From positions 3,281 through 67,280 of the forward strand of contig DASZZM010000050.1 of assembly GCA_035544895.1 (NCBI GenBank): 64,000 nt of DNA, read 5' to 3'. The notes beneath the pieces were generated by a model that worked only from the letters and a program-made list of their open reading frames with translations, was not told where the DNA came from and searched no databases. This document shows, one piece after another, positions 18,586 to 27,943 of the stretch. A program made the position numbers and the translations under genes. Origin of the DNA: JASLEW01 sp035544895 (GTDB lineage: Bacteria > Acidobacteriota > Thermoanaerobaculia > Multivoradales > UBA5704). Every line of letters starts with the position of its first letter. Position 1 is the first letter of the stretch.

Positions 18586-18685
18586 TGGCGTCCCCTTCCC
18601 TCCCGGCGACCGCCGGGTTGGGACCCGGCGGTTTCCGAATGCGGGGAAGGGGAGCGAGGGAAGGCATCGCCCTCCCCGCGGTTTG
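18586..18685 (+). repeat. Variant copy of the GC-rich repeat with internal hairpin
   Basis: It contains GGCGTCCCCTTCCCTCCCGG, then a hairpin formed by CCGCCGGG and CCCGGCGG, then GCGGGGAAGGGGAGCGAGG. The same hairpin sequence occurs in the copy at 28891-29031 and in the tandem array at 58482-58620. Confidence 0.6.
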
Positions 18686-18686
18686 A

Positions 18687-19202
18687 TCAGTGACGGCTGC
18701 CGACGGGAGCGCCGACGGCTGCCTCCTGGTTGATGTGGGCTTCGGCCAGCTCGGTCAGTTTGTCGTCGGTCTCTTCCTCTTCCTGAAGGGACTTTTCGAG
18801 CAGCTTGACCGCTTCTTCGTCGCCGAGCATCTCGGCATAGGTGCGCACCGTGCCATAGCCGGCGATCTCGTAGTGCTCGACGCGCTGCGCCGCGGCGATC
18901 AGGCCGGCGTCGATGACCTCCGGCTCGCCCTTGTTCTTGAGCATCTCCTCGCCTTCCTTGATCAGGCCCTGCATTCCTTTGCAGGTCCGGCCGGTCGCCT
19001 TCTCGCCGAGGGTCTTGAAAATCCGTTCCAGGCGGCTCACCTGCTCCCGGGTCTGCCTGAGGTGGTCGTTGAACGCCCTCTTGAGATCGTTCGCCTTGGC
19101 CGCCTCCGCCATCTTGGGCAGTGCGTCGACCAGCTGTGTCTCGGCGTCGTACAGGTCTCTGAGCTGCTCGAGATAGAGATCCTTGAGCGATTCCAGCTTC
19201 AT
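18687..19202 (-). CDS. Ferritin-like DUF892 protein (YciE/YciF type)
   Basis: This 171-residue all-helical protein belongs to the DUF892/YciF family, a ferritin-like group linked to stress responses. It begins KLESLKDLYLEQLRDLYDAETQL, has the central IDAGLIAAAQRVEHYEIAGY and ends in TDDKLTELAEAHIN. The Glu and His residues in the YDAE and RVEHYE segments are the presumed di-metal ligands. The ATG at 19202 was chosen for its AGGAGGAAGAATC site. It appears to be transcribed alone. The precise function in the cell is not established for the family. Confidence 0.88.
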   Translation of the reverse strand: MKLESLKDLYLEQLRDLYDAETQLVDALPKMAEAAKANDLKRAFNDHLRQTREQVSRLERIFKTLGEKATGRTCKGMQGLIKEGEEMLKNKGEPEVIDAGLIAAAQRVEHYEIAGYGTVRTYAEMLGDEEAVKLLEKSLQEEEETDDKLTELAEAHINQEAAVGAPVGSRH

Positions 19203-19377
19203 GATTCTTCCTCCTGGGTGTAAGTCCTGGCGCATTGGCGCACCGTTGAAGATTCCGCCTCGGCCCCGTGCCGCTCGTCTCGGAGCTCGGTGCTTCTGGA
19301 GCACGCAACCGGAGGCAACTGTCCAGACTGAAGAGTCGCAAGATCCGTGCCGGAATTCTTGGTTCTAGCCCTTACCC

Positions 19378-19422
19378 GGGGACGCCCCTTCCCTCTCAGT
19401 GCCAGGCGAGTTTCGTTCTAAT
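19378..19422 (-). repeat. Partial GC-rich repeat at the end of the M16 operon
   Basis: Read on the minus strand, TTAGAACGAAACTC starts exactly at the stop codon of the second M16 gene (its TAG is part of the repeat), and AAGGGGCGTCCCC follows. The 65-bp core is absent. Confidence 0.6.
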
Positions 19423-20872
19423 TCTTGCGCGGGCGGGATTCTCTGGGCTCGGGAATCGAGATGTCGATCTTCGTCACCGGTCCGAAGTCGGACAATGGCC
19501 GGTCCTGGCCCTGCGAGGGGCCCACCACCAGGATGGAGAAGTCGGCGGGATGAAGGTGCCGGGCGGCGGCGGTGCGGACCGCGGCGGTGGTCACCGCCTC
19601 GATGCCGGCGCGGTAGCGCGCCAGCCAGTCGAGCGGATAGCCGTAGAGCTCGAGGACGAGCTGCTGGCCGAGCACCTTGGCCTTCGCGTCGTAGTTGAAC
19701 ACGAAGGAGGAGAGAATGCTCTGCCGCGCCCGCTCCACTTCTTCGTCGGTGGGTGGCTGGGTCTCGAGGCCGCGCGCCTCTTCGAGCAGCGCGGCGACTC
19801 CGGCGCCCGTGGTCTGCGTCTTGGTCGACATGGAGAGCGAGGCGATCCCCGGGTGGTCCCAGTCGCTGCGCACGCCGCCGTCGACCGAGTAGGCCAAGCC
19901 CTTGCGGGTGCGGATGTCGGCGACCAGGCGCGAGGAGAAAGAACCCGCAAGCACGTCGTTGAGCACTTGCAAGGCGTAATAATCGGGGTCGCTCTTGAGC
20001 ACGCCCAGGTGCCCCATGACGATCTGGGACTGCGCCATGTCTTCCTTGGCGGCGAAGTAGATGCCCGGCGCGGGCTGGCGTCGGAAGTGGATCTCGGCCG
20101 GGGCCTGGCGCGGCCCGCGGCCCCAGTCGCCGAAGGCGCGGCGCACCAGATCGAGCGCCTCCGCCGAGTTGAAGTCGCCGGCCAGCCCGAGCACCATGCG
20201 GTCGGGGTGGACGTGCTCCTTGTGCCAGGCGATCACGCTGGCGCGGCGGATGCCCCGCAAGGTGGCGTAGGTCGGAGTGCGCGCGTACGGCGAGTCCGCG
20301 CCGTAGACGATCTTGCGAAGCTCGCGGGCGACGACCGAGTCGGGATCGTCGTTCTGGCGCGCCACGTTGGCGATCGCCTGGTTCCTCGCCAGCTCCAGCT
20401 TGCCGGGATCGAAGGCAGGACGGCGCAGCACGTCGGCGAAGACGCGCAGCAGGTCGGGAAAGTCTCTCTTCTGCGCGGACAGGGTGGCGGTGACGGAGCT
20501 CTCGCCGGCGGTGACCTCGATCGCGGCGGCGCGGTCCTCGAGGTACTCGTCGAGCGCGTCGCCCGACATGCGCTCGGTTCCGCCGCTGCGCATCACGTCG
20601 CAGGCGATCTCCGCCAGCCCGACCTTGTCCTTCGGGTCGAGGCGCGCGCCGGCGCGCACCAGGGCGGTGACGCTGATCAGCGGCAGCTCGTGGTCCTCGA
20701 GCAGAATGACGACCATACCGTTGTCGAGCGCCACGCGCTGCGGCTGCGGGAGGTCGAAGGGAGGCAGGGGCGGGACGCGGAGCTCGCCGGGCCGCGTCAC
20801 CTGCCCGGCCGCCGCGGCCGGCAGGCAGATCCACAGGACGGCCCGGGCCAGGGCCCGCACGGTAGCTCTCAT
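19418..20872 (-). CDS. M16 peptidase-like protein, non-catalytic partner
   Basis: This 484-residue protein has the two-domain M16 (pitrilysin/MPP) fold but lacks the zinc motif: where HxxEH is expected it has GLAEIACDVM. The second half keeps the family hallmark FSSRLVADIRTRKGLAYSV, corresponding to the RxxxY segment that helps substrate binding. A signal sequence (RATVRALARAVLWICLPAAAAG) suggests a periplasmic or outer location. The ATG overlaps the stop of the catalytic subunit by 4 nt (ATGA), so the two are probably made in equal amounts as a heterodimer, as in known bacterial M16 pairs. The stop codon lies in a copy of the interspersed repeat. Confidence 0.88.
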   Translation of the reverse strand: MRATVRALARAVLWICLPAAAAGQVTRPGELRVPPLPPFDLPQPQRVALDNGMVVILLEDHELPLISVTALVRAGARLDPKDKVGLAEIACDVMRSGGTERMSGDALDEYLEDRAAAIEVTAGESSVTATLSAQKRDFPDLLRVFADVLRRPAFDPGKLELARNQAIANVARQNDDPDSVVARELRKIVYGADSPYARTPTYATLRGIRRASVIAWHKEHVHPDRMVLGLAGDFNSAEALDLVRRAFGDWGRGPRQAPAEIHFRRQPAPGIYFAAKEDMAQSQIVMGHLGVLKSDPDYYALQVLNDVLAGSFSSRLVADIRTRKGLAYSVDGGVRSDWDHPGIASLSMSTKTQTTGAGVAALLEEARGLETQPPTDEEVERARQSILSSFVFNYDAKAKVLGQQLVLELYGYPLDWLARYRAGIEAVTTAAVRTAAARHLHPADFSILVVGPSQGQDRPLSDFGPVTKIDISIPEPRESRPRKN

Positions 20873-22533
20873 GACGGCCGGTGTTTCGCGGGCGCGGCGG
20901 CCGCCGCGGGCTGGCGGGTCACGATGACTCCCGTCGTGCGGTCGGTGGGGCGGAAGACCTGTGCGGCGACGCGGCGGATGTCGGCCTTGCTCACGCGCTC
21001 CACGCGGTCGAGCTGGCGGAAGAGCTCGCGCCAATCCCCGAACAGCCGCTGGTGCTCGGCGAGCTGCGTGGCCAGCCCCAGGTTGCTGCCCAGCGAGTGG
21101 ATGAGAGCGCCGCGCGCCCGCGCCTTGAACCTGGCAAGCTCCTCGTCGCTCACGTCTTCGGCCTTCAGACGCTCGATCTCGCGGCGCAGCGCCGCCTGCA
21201 CTTTGTCGTTGCTTACGCCGACGGCTGGCACCGCCAGCACCGCCCAGAGGTTCGGATACTTCTCGCCCGGCAGCCCCGAGAACGACTCCACCTCGACCGC
21301 GACCTTCTGGTCGCGCACCAGGGAGCGGTAGAGGCGCGAGGCGCGGCCGCCGGAGAGGACGTCGTCGATCGCGTCGTAGACCGGCTCGTCGAGATCGGTC
21401 ACCGCCGGCTTGTGGTAGGCCTCGAGCACCAGCGGCTGCGCCGGGTCTTCGAGGACCACGGTCTTCTCGGCGGTCTGCGGCGGCTCGACGGTGCGCAAGG
21501 GCGGCGGCGCCGGGCGCGCCGGGATACGGCCGAAATACGTCTCGAGCAGTGGAATGAGGGTCGCCGGGTGGATGTCGCCGACGATCGCCGTGACCATGTT
21601 GCTCGGCACGTAATAGGTGCGGAAGAACGCCTCGGCATCGGTGCGCGTGATGGCTTGCAGGTCGCTCATGTAGCCGATCGGCGGATGGTGGTAGGTGTGG
21701 GCGTCGAAGGCGGTGCTGACGAACTGCTCGACCAGGCGTCCTTGCGGCTGGCCGTCGACCCGCATCCGGCGCTCCTCCTGCACCACGTCGCGCTCCTCGT
21801 AGAACTCGCGGAACACCGGGTGGAAGAAGCGCTCCGATTCGAGGTAGGCGAACAGCTCGATCTGGTTGGCGGGGAGCGTGTAGAAGTACTCGGTCTCGTC
21901 GGAGCCCGTCGCGGCGTTGACGCCCACCGCGCCGGCGCGCGAGAGGATCTCGTCGAACTCGTTCTTGACCACGAAGCGCTCGGCCTCTTCCTCGCGCCGC
22001 TTGAACTCGGCGTAGAGCTCGTCGAGCTTGGCCTGTTGCCGGCGGGAGCCGCAGCGCAGGCCGGCCGTGGATGATTCGTCCCCGTCGCCTTTGGGGGACC
22101 CGGCGTTTCCACTCGGATCGGCCGCTAGCGGCGGACAGGGCGCCAGCCGCGCCGCCTGCCACGCCTGGTAGGCAGCCTCCGCCGCGTCCATCGCCTTGCG
22201 CTCTCCCTCGGGGTCGCGGGTGCCGACGTGCTCGGTGCCCTTGAACGCCATGTGCTCGAACATGTGCGCCAGCCCGGTGATCCCCTCCACCTCCTGCGCC
22301 GATCCGACGTTGGCGAGGGTGCAGAACGAGAACACCGGCGCGACCGGCCGCTCGACCAGGATGAAAGTCCAGCCGTTGGCGAGCACGTGCACCGTCGTGC
22401 GCGCGGCGAACGCCTGGAGGTCCTGGGCCGCGGCTCCCGCCGCCGCCCACGGCCACAGTCCCAGCCACGCCGCCGCCGCGGCCGCCGCCGCGAGCAGAGC
22501 TGACTTCGGCTTGCCGGCTGCGAAACAGGCCAC
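20869..22533 (-). CDS. M16 zinc peptidase, catalytic subunit
   Basis: This 554-residue protein has a signal sequence (about 1-36, Ala-rich) and the inverted zinc motif HMFEH in GITGLAHMFEHMAFKGTE. The distal Glu ligand is probably in NEFDEILS, which lies further away than usual because about 60 residues rich in charged and low-complexity sequence are inserted (around AADPSGNAGSPKGDGDESS). The second domain carries SGGRASRLYRSLVRDQKVA. The GTG at 22533 follows GGAGGGGGAAG and is the best start. It is the first gene of the M16 pair and degrades peptides, probably in the periplasm. Confidence 0.88.
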   Translation of the reverse strand: MACFAAGKPKSALLAAAAAAAAWLGLWPWAAAGAAAQDLQAFAARTTVHVLANGWTFILVERPVAPVFSFCTLANVGSAQEVEGITGLAHMFEHMAFKGTEHVGTRDPEGERKAMDAAEAAYQAWQAARLAPCPPLAADPSGNAGSPKGDGDESSTAGLRCGSRRQQAKLDELYAEFKRREEEAERFVVKNEFDEILSRAGAVGVNAATGSDETEYFYTLPANQIELFAYLESERFFHPVFREFYEERDVVQEERRMRVDGQPQGRLVEQFVSTAFDAHTYHHPPIGYMSDLQAITRTDAEAFFRTYYVPSNMVTAIVGDIHPATLIPLLETYFGRIPARPAPPPLRTVEPPQTAEKTVVLEDPAQPLVLEAYHKPAVTDLDEPVYDAIDDVLSGGRASRLYRSLVRDQKVAVEVESFSGLPGEKYPNLWAVLAVPAVGVSNDKVQAALRREIERLKAEDVSDEELARFKARARGALIHSLGSNLGLATQLAEHQRLFGDWRELFRQLDRVERVSKADIRRVAAQVFRPTDRTTGVIVTRQPAAAAAPAKHRPS

Positions 22534-22727
22534 CTTCCCCCTCCCGAGTCCTGCCGTCCCCGTAGTGTAGCCCTTTTCACCTCAACTCGCGGTCAGCCAG
22601 ACGGTCGAGCCCGCGAGGAGTTGCGCTATAGTCCTCGCGCGCTTTCGTTGGTCAACCAGGCCCGAGCTTTCCGCGACGGCGTGGACTCGCCGGGGGAGGA
22701 CTCCAGGGCCGGAAGACGGGAGGGACG

Positions 22728-24479
22728 GTGTCCGACCAGGATAGCCGTGACGGTGGACCTCGAACCGAGTTGACCCGCCGGGCCGTGCTTGGCTCGGGCC
22801 TGCTGGGAGGAGCCCTGGCGATTGCCGGTCCGGCACTCTCCGGGATTGCGGTTGCGGCCCCGCCCGAGCGAGCGCAGCCCGTTTCCGGCTCGGCCGGCTC
22901 GGGGCCGGCGGCGGGGAGCGAGGCCGCCGCGGCGCCGGCGCCGGCAGCCCCGTTCGAGCTCGAGGAGGTGTCGATCGCCGACCTCCAGGCCGGCCTGCAA
23001 TCGGGCAAGTACACCTCCCGGGGGCTGGTCGAGAAGTACCTGGCGCGCATCGAGTCCCTCGACCGCCAGGGACCGGAGCTGCGGGCCGTGCTGGAGACCA
23101 ACCCGGAGGCGCTCTCGGTGGCCGACGCGCTCGACGCGGAGCGCAAGGCCAAGGGGCCGCGCGGGCCGCTGCACGGCATCCCGATCCTGCTCAAGGACAA
23201 CATCGGCACGGCGGACCGCATGACGACGACGGCCGGGTCGCTGGCGCTGGCGGGCTCGATCCCGCCGCGCGACGCCTTCGTGGCGCAGCGGCTGCGCGAG
23301 GCGGGCGCAGTCCTCCTGGGCAAGACCAATCTCAGCGAGTGGGCCAACTTCCGCTCGACCCATTCTTCCAGCGGCTGGAGCGGGCGGGGCGGGCAGTGCC
23401 GCAACCCCTACGCCCTGGACCGCACCCCGTCGGGCTCGAGCTCGGGCTCGGCGGCGGCCACCGCGGCCGGCTATGCCGCGGCCGCGGTCGGCAGCGAGAC
23501 CGACGGCTCGATCGTCTCGCCCTCCGCCGCGTGCTCGCTGGTCGGCATCAAGCCCACCCTGGGGCTGATCAGCCGCTCTGGCGTCATCCCTATCGCTCAC
23601 AGCCAGGACACCGCCGGCCCCATGGCGCGCACCGTCGCCGACGCCGCCGTGCTGCTCGGTGCCATGACCGGCATCGACCCGAGCGACCCCGAGACCGCCG
23701 CCAGCCGCGGCAAGGCGCATGGCGACTACACCCGCTTCCTCGACGCCGCGGGCCTGCGCGGCGCGCGCCTCGGCGTCGCCCGCAAGCGCTACATGGGCTA
23801 CAGTCCGGCCGCCGACCGCCTGGCGGAGGCCGCCATCGACGCGATGAAGCGGCAGGGCGCGGTCATCGTCGACCCGGCGTACATCGACACCGCCGGCCAG
23901 TTCGACGACACGGAGCTCGAGGTACTCCTCTACGAGTTCAAGGCCGATCTCGACCGTTATCTGGCCGGCCTCGGCGCCGCCGCCCCGGTCCATTCACTGT
24001 TCGAGCTCATCGCCTGGAACGACCGCCACCGCGCCGAGGAGATGCCTTTCTTCGGCCAGGAGCTCTTCGTCCGCGCCCAGGCCAAGGGCCCCTTGACCTC
24101 GCCCGACTACCGCAAGGCGCTGGCCAAGAACCGTCGGCTCTCCCGCGAGAAGGGCATTGACGCCACCCTCGCCAAGCACCGGCTCGACGCCATCGTCGCC
24201 CCCACCGGCGGACCTCCCTGGCTCATCGACCTGGTCAACGGCGATTCCGATAGCGGCGGCAGCTCCTCTCCCGCCGCCGTCGCCGGCTACGCCTCGATCA
24301 CCGTGCCCATCGGCTACGCCTCCGGCCTCCCCGTCGGCCTCTCCTTCATCGGCGGCGCTTTCTCCGAGCCCACTCTCTTGAAGCTCGCCTTCTCCCTCGA
24401 GCAGGCCACCAAGCACCGCCGTCCGCCGCAATTCCGCCCCACCGCCGATCTCCCTCGTCCGGCCGCCCCCTCCGCCTGA
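22728..24479 (+). CDS. Exported amidase (amidase-signature family)
   Basis: This 583-residue amidase hydrolyses amides, but the substrate is unknown. The N-terminus has a twin-arginine signal (TRRAVLGSGLLGGALAIAG), followed by an Ala/Pro linker. The catalytic Ser-cisSer-Lys triad is visible: the Lys in GIPILLKDN, the cis-Ser in PSGSSSGSAAATAAG and the nucleophile in GSETDGSIVSPSAA. The C-terminus ends with the usual GLPVGLSFIGGAF segment. The GTG start at 22728 follows GGGAGGGAC. It is a single gene divergent from the M16 operon. It could also act as a peptide amidase; bacterial members with this PSGSSSGSA plan often do. Confidence 0.88.
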   Translation: MSDQDSRDGGPRTELTRRAVLGSGLLGGALAIAGPALSGIAVAAPPERAQPVSGSAGSGPAAGSEAAAAPAPAAPFELEEVSIADLQAGLQSGKYTSRGLVEKYLARIESLDRQGPELRAVLETNPEALSVADALDAERKAKGPRGPLHGIPILLKDNIGTADRMTTTAGSLALAGSIPPRDAFVAQRLREAGAVLLGKTNLSEWANFRSTHSSSGWSGRGGQCRNPYALDRTPSGSSSGSAAATAAGYAAAAVGSETDGSIVSPSAACSLVGIKPTLGLISRSGVIPIAHSQDTAGPMARTVADAAVLLGAMTGIDPSDPETAASRGKAHGDYTRFLDAAGLRGARLGVARKRYMGYSPAADRLAEAAIDAMKRQGAVIVDPAYIDTAGQFDDTELEVLLYEFKADLDRYLAGLGAAAPVHSLFELIAWNDRHRAEEMPFFGQELFVRAQAKGPLTSPDYRKALAKNRRLSREKGIDATLAKHRLDAIVAPTGGPPWLIDLVNGDSDSGGSSSPAAVAGYASITVPIGYASGLPVGLSFIGGAFSEPTLLKLAFSLEQATKHRRPPQFRPTADLPRPAAPSA

Positions 24480-24641
24480 CCCGCTCCCCGGCGCCCGAGT
24501 GTCATATGGCTCCGCTTCGGGGGCCACCAACTGACAAAGCAGCGCCGGGAACGGCAGCAGCAGCCGTGCCGGCAGATCGACCTCAATCGACCTCAGTCGG
24601 CCTCGAAGGGGTCAGAACGAACGAGACAGGAGGATGCGAAG

Positions 24642-25139
24642 ATGAGACGACAACTTCACTGGCGGTGGGTGGGAGTGGTTGCGGCCCTCGCGTTGCTGTG
24701 CGGAGTCTGGGGTGCGCCCCCGGTCCTCGCCGCACGGAATCCCGCCGGCGCAACGGTAACCGGAGAAGCTCCGGAAGAATATTCTCCAATCCAGATCGTG
24801 GCGGCGGTCCTCAAGCTCAGCGACGACCAGGCTCACACGCTGGCGCAGATCCTGGCGGCGAAGGCGGAATCCATCCGGCCGCTGGCGGAACAGATCCAGC
24901 AGCACGAACAGGCGATCGCGGCCCTTCTCGGTGGCGACAACCCCGACCCGATGCAGCTCGGCCGCCTTCTCATCGAGATCCGGGTCCTCCGGACGCAAGT
25001 CCAGGCGATCGCGGCGGCGTCCGCGGCGCAATTCGTCTCGGTGCTGTCCGATCCTCAGAAGCAGACCCTCGGCCAGATCCGGCAAGCGTCGCAGGTCTGC
25101 CCGGTCGTGCCGGCCTTCGCTGCAGTCGGGGTGCTGTAA
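24642..25139 (+). CDS. Small exported CpxP/Spy-like helical protein
   Basis: This 165-residue protein has a signal sequence (about 1-30, WVGVVAALALLCGVWG) and a helical mature part. LKLSDDQAHTLAQIL and LSDPQKQTLGQI resemble the LTxxQ motifs of CpxP/Spy/ZraP-type periplasmic proteins, and Gln/Glu-rich helices lie between them. These families act as periplasmic chaperones or metal-stress sensors. The ATG follows an AGGAGG site. A second protein of this kind is encoded at 28244-28726, on the other side of the guaA operon. The exact role is unknown. Confidence 0.65.
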   Translation: MRRQLHWRWVGVVAALALLCGVWGAPPVLAARNPAGATVTGEAPEEYSPIQIVAAVLKLSDDQAHTLAQILAAKAESIRPLAEQIQQHEQAIAALLGGDNPDPMQLGRLLIEIRVLRTQVQAIAAASAAQFVSVLSDPQKQTLGQIRQASQVCPVVPAFAAVGVL

Positions 25140-25190
25140 CGCCCTCGAGAGCTGGACCCCCTCGGCGGCTCCCGGAGCCGCCGAGTCGAT

Positions 25191-27005
25191 TCACTCCCAC
25201 TCGATCGTGGCGGGGGGCTTGTCGGTGCAATCGAGGAAGACGGCGTCGACGCCGGGCAGCGAGCAGATGGCGCCGGCCATCTTGTCGAGCAGGTCGAGCG
25301 GCAGGCGCGCGAAATTCGCCGTCATGCCGTCGGTCGAGTTGACCGGCCGCAAGACGACGCTCTCGCCGCCGCCGAAGCCGGCGGGCAGCAAGATCACCGG
25401 GAACTGCCAGACCGCATCCGCCAGCCCGGCCTCGCGCATCGACGAGCGAGCGATGAAGTCTGCCTCGCGCAGGGTCTCCAGGCGCTTCGCCGTAACCTGG
25501 GCGGGACCGACTCGCATGTTCGCCAGGTCACCGCTCTCACCATTGCCGGCGAGCTGCGCGATCACCCGGTTGTAAAGCGCGCTTGCGTTGCAGGTCTCTG
25601 AGCTGATCTCTTGCAGCCGCGGATAATCGATCGGCCCTCTCAGGGCCACCACCTCGCGGTAGGTGCGGCCGTCGCCCTGGACGCCGACGCTGCGCAGCGG
25701 CAGGTGCCAGGCCTCGTAGCCGCCGCGCCCGGCCCCGATCTCGATGCGCTGCGCCGCGCGCGGCTCGTCCAGGTCGTTGCACAACAGGCGAATGGCCAGC
25801 CCCGGCCCGGGAAACGGCCAGCGGTTCGTCAGGCCGGGATCGAGGCCCAAGGCGCGCCCGATCTCCCGCACCTCGTCCTTGTAGAACTGGGAGAGCGGCT
25901 CGATCACCTGGCCTTTCTCGATGAGAGCCAGGATCTCGGCGCATCGGTTGTGGTGCGTCTTGATGACCGCCGCGCGGCCCGCCGAGCCGCCGGACTCGAT
26001 CGTATCCGGGTAGATCGTGCCCTGACCCAGCAGCCATCCTCCCTCCTCGACGCCGAGCTCCTGCAGTGCCTCCGCCTGCACCTCGACGAAGAGGCGTCCG
26101 ATGATCTGCCGCTTCGTCTCCGGCTCGACGACCCCCGCGAGCGCGGCGAGAAAGCGGGCCGACTCGTCGCGGACGCGCAACCGGTCTTGCAGTCCCAGCC
26201 GCGCGAAGCTCTCGCGCAGCTCCGCAGCCTCGCCCTTGCGCATCAGGCCGGTGTCGACGTAGAGGCCGAGGATGCGGCCCGGCGGCAGGGCGCGCGCGCA
26301 CAGGGCGAACGCGACGCTCGAGTCCACGCCGCCGCTGACCAGGAAGAAGACCGACCGGCCGCCCACCCGCGTTCGGATCTCCTCCTCGAGGTCTGCGAGC
26401 CGCGATGCGGCGCCGGCGTCCGGCTCCACGCGGCAGACGTCGAGGACGAAGTTGCGCAGGATTTCCGTCCCATGCTGGCTGTGTGTGACCTCGGGATGGA
26501 ACTGAACGCCGAACAGCTTGCGCACCGGGTCGCCGAACGCTGCGACCTCGCATCTGTCCGTCCGCGCCAGATGCATCAGGCCGGGCGGCAGGCCGCTCAC
26601 CGTATCGGAATGGCTCATCCACACCTGCTGGCTGCCCGGCGTGCCGCGGAACAGGGAGTCCGGTTCGACGATCGAGAGGCGGCTCAGCCCGTACTCGCGC
26701 TCGCCCGGATTGACGGCGGCGCCGAGATACTTCGCCAGGAGCTGGTGGCCGTAGCAGATGCCGAGGAGCGGAGTGCCGAGCTCCACGACGCGCCGATCCA
26801 CCGACGGCGCGTCCGCATCGTAGACGCTGCTCGGTCCGCCCGAGAGGATGATGCCGGCATAGCCCCTGAAGGCGTCGGCGGCGACGTCGGGAGAGAAGAT
26901 GCGTGCCCGCACCCGCAGGTCGCGCAGGCGACGCGCGATGAGGTGGCAATACTGGCCGCCCAGATCGACGACGGCGATCGACTTTGCCGGATCTTCTTGC
27001 GTCAT
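25191..27005 (-). CDS. guaA: GMP synthase (glutamine-hydrolysing)
   Basis: This 604-residue GuaA converts XMP to GMP in purine synthesis. The class I glutamine amidotransferase domain (1-190) has the catalytic Cys in LLGICYGHQLLA and the His/Glu pair in GVQFHPEVTHS. The ATP-pyrophosphatase domain has the P-loop LVSGGVDSSV. The dimerisation domain ends in PPATIEWE. It is longer than the roughly 520-residue bacterial norm, with extra sequence in the C-terminal region. The ATG at 27005 overlaps the stop of the upstream regulator by 4 nt (ATGA), so expression is tied to that regulator. The identity is certain. Confidence 0.97.
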   Translation of the reverse strand: MTQEDPAKSIAVVDLGGQYCHLIARRLRDLRVRARIFSPDVAADAFRGYAGIILSGGPSSVYDADAPSVDRRVVELGTPLLGICYGHQLLAKYLGAAVNPGEREYGLSRLSIVEPDSLFRGTPGSQQVWMSHSDTVSGLPPGLMHLARTDRCEVAAFGDPVRKLFGVQFHPEVTHSQHGTEILRNFVLDVCRVEPDAGAASRLADLEEEIRTRVGGRSVFFLVSGGVDSSVAFALCARALPPGRILGLYVDTGLMRKGEAAELRESFARLGLQDRLRVRDESARFLAALAGVVEPETKRQIIGRLFVEVQAEALQELGVEEGGWLLGQGTIYPDTIESGGSAGRAAVIKTHHNRCAEILALIEKGQVIEPLSQFYKDEVREIGRALGLDPGLTNRWPFPGPGLAIRLLCNDLDEPRAAQRIEIGAGRGGYEAWHLPLRSVGVQGDGRTYREVVALRGPIDYPRLQEISSETCNASALYNRVIAQLAGNGESGDLANMRVGPAQVTAKRLETLREADFIARSSMREAGLADAVWQFPVILLPAGFGGGESVVLRPVNSTDGMTANFARLPLDLLDKMAGAICSLPGVDAVFLDCTDKPPATIEWE

Positions 27006-27937
27006 GGCGCCTTTCTTTCCAGGAGCTCGGCGGCGCTGGCGCCGTCGGTGATCAGGACGTTGCACAGCCTGTGGCGCAGAGCGTTGCTGATCGCCGGCAG
27101 CTTGTCGCTGCCGCCCGCCACCAGGATGACCCTGGCATCGGGTCGCGCGGACAGGCCGCGGAGCAACGCCGCTGGCAGGACCGAGCTGTAGCGCAGGCCG
27201 CCGGGGAGCGGCCAGTCGGGGGCGAGCTCGAGGATCTTGCCGCGCTGGTCGAAGAACACGTAGTTGAAATCCCCGGCCGCGCGGCGCCGGAGAAGCGCCG
27301 CGGTGGCGTCGGCGCCGATCAGGCTGGCAAACGGCGAAGCTTCCGAAAACGGCCCGCAGGAGGCGAGCACGAAGTAGCTCGGGCGGCTGGCAGGGGGCAG
27401 GGCGCCGAACCAGAGCGAGCCTGGCGGGATCGCGGCGACCAGCCGTGCTGCCGCCCCCGGGCTGTAGAGCAGCCACAGCAGGGTGGTCAAGGTGTTGGGG
27501 TGGACGTGCAGGACGCGCGGGTCGTTCTGCTCGACCCCGACCGCCGTGATGGTGACGCGAACGGAGCGCGGGGAGAGGTGGCGCACCACGCCCCACATCT
27601 GCCGGCCGCCTGCGATGGCGAGGAGGCTGCCATCACAGAGCCAGCGGTTCAGGTACTCCGCGCCGCGCCGCCCGAGAGCGTCGCGCAGCTCTTCCTGGCC
27701 GCTTCCGGCGTCCACGACGCTGGCCTCCGCCAGGCCGAATTCCGCTCGCAGCGCCTGTTCGGTCCTCGACTCCGGCTGCAAGATCGTCGCGAGCCCCTCG
27801 CCGGCGCGCGCGGTCTCGGCCGCATCGAGCTCTTCGGCGAGCGCCTGGGCGCAGATCTGGGACAGGTTCCTGGCGCCCCGCCACTTCTTGGTGGCCTCGT
27901 ACAGGTCGGCAGGGAGCGAGATGTTGAGCCGCGCCAT
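27002..27937 (-). CDS. Fusion regulator: ribbon-helix-helix domain plus SorC-type effector domain
   Basis: This 311-residue protein has an unusual layout. Residues 1-40 (ARLNISLPADLYEATKKWR, then NLSQICAQALAEEL) are a ribbon-helix-helix DNA-binding domain of the antitoxin/Arc kind. The remaining 270 residues match the SorC/CggR/DeoR sugar-binding domain, most clearly DGSLLAIAGGRQMWGVVRHL and, near the end, VILVAGGSDKLPAISNAL and NVLITDGASAAELLE. SorC proteins normally carry a helix-turn-helix instead. Its gene overlaps guaA by 4 nt. The promoter just upstream has two ATGCGCAT palindromes, a likely autoregulatory operator. I infer a phosphosugar-responsive repressor of GMP synthase. The ATG at 27937 has GAGGG close by, but the promoter predicts a leaderless start. 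Confidence 0.75.
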   Translation of the reverse strand: MARLNISLPADLYEATKKWRGARNLSQICAQALAEELDAAETARAGEGLATILQPESRTEQALRAEFGLAEASVVDAGSGQEELRDALGRRGAEYLNRWLCDGSLLAIAGGRQMWGVVRHLSPRSVRVTITAVGVEQNDPRVLHVHPNTLTTLLWLLYSPGAAARLVAAIPPGSLWFGALPPASRPSYFVLASCGPFSEASPFASLIGADATAALLRRRAAGDFNYVFFDQRGKILELAPDWPLPGGLRYSSVLPAALLRGLSARPDARVILVAGGSDKLPAISNALRHRLCNVLITDGASAAELLERKAP

Positions 27938-27943
27938 GCCCTC

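Noticed and set aside
25191..27005. Possible intein in guaA because of its length
   Set aside because: No intein splice or homing motifs are visible; the extra length is spread over the C-terminal region.
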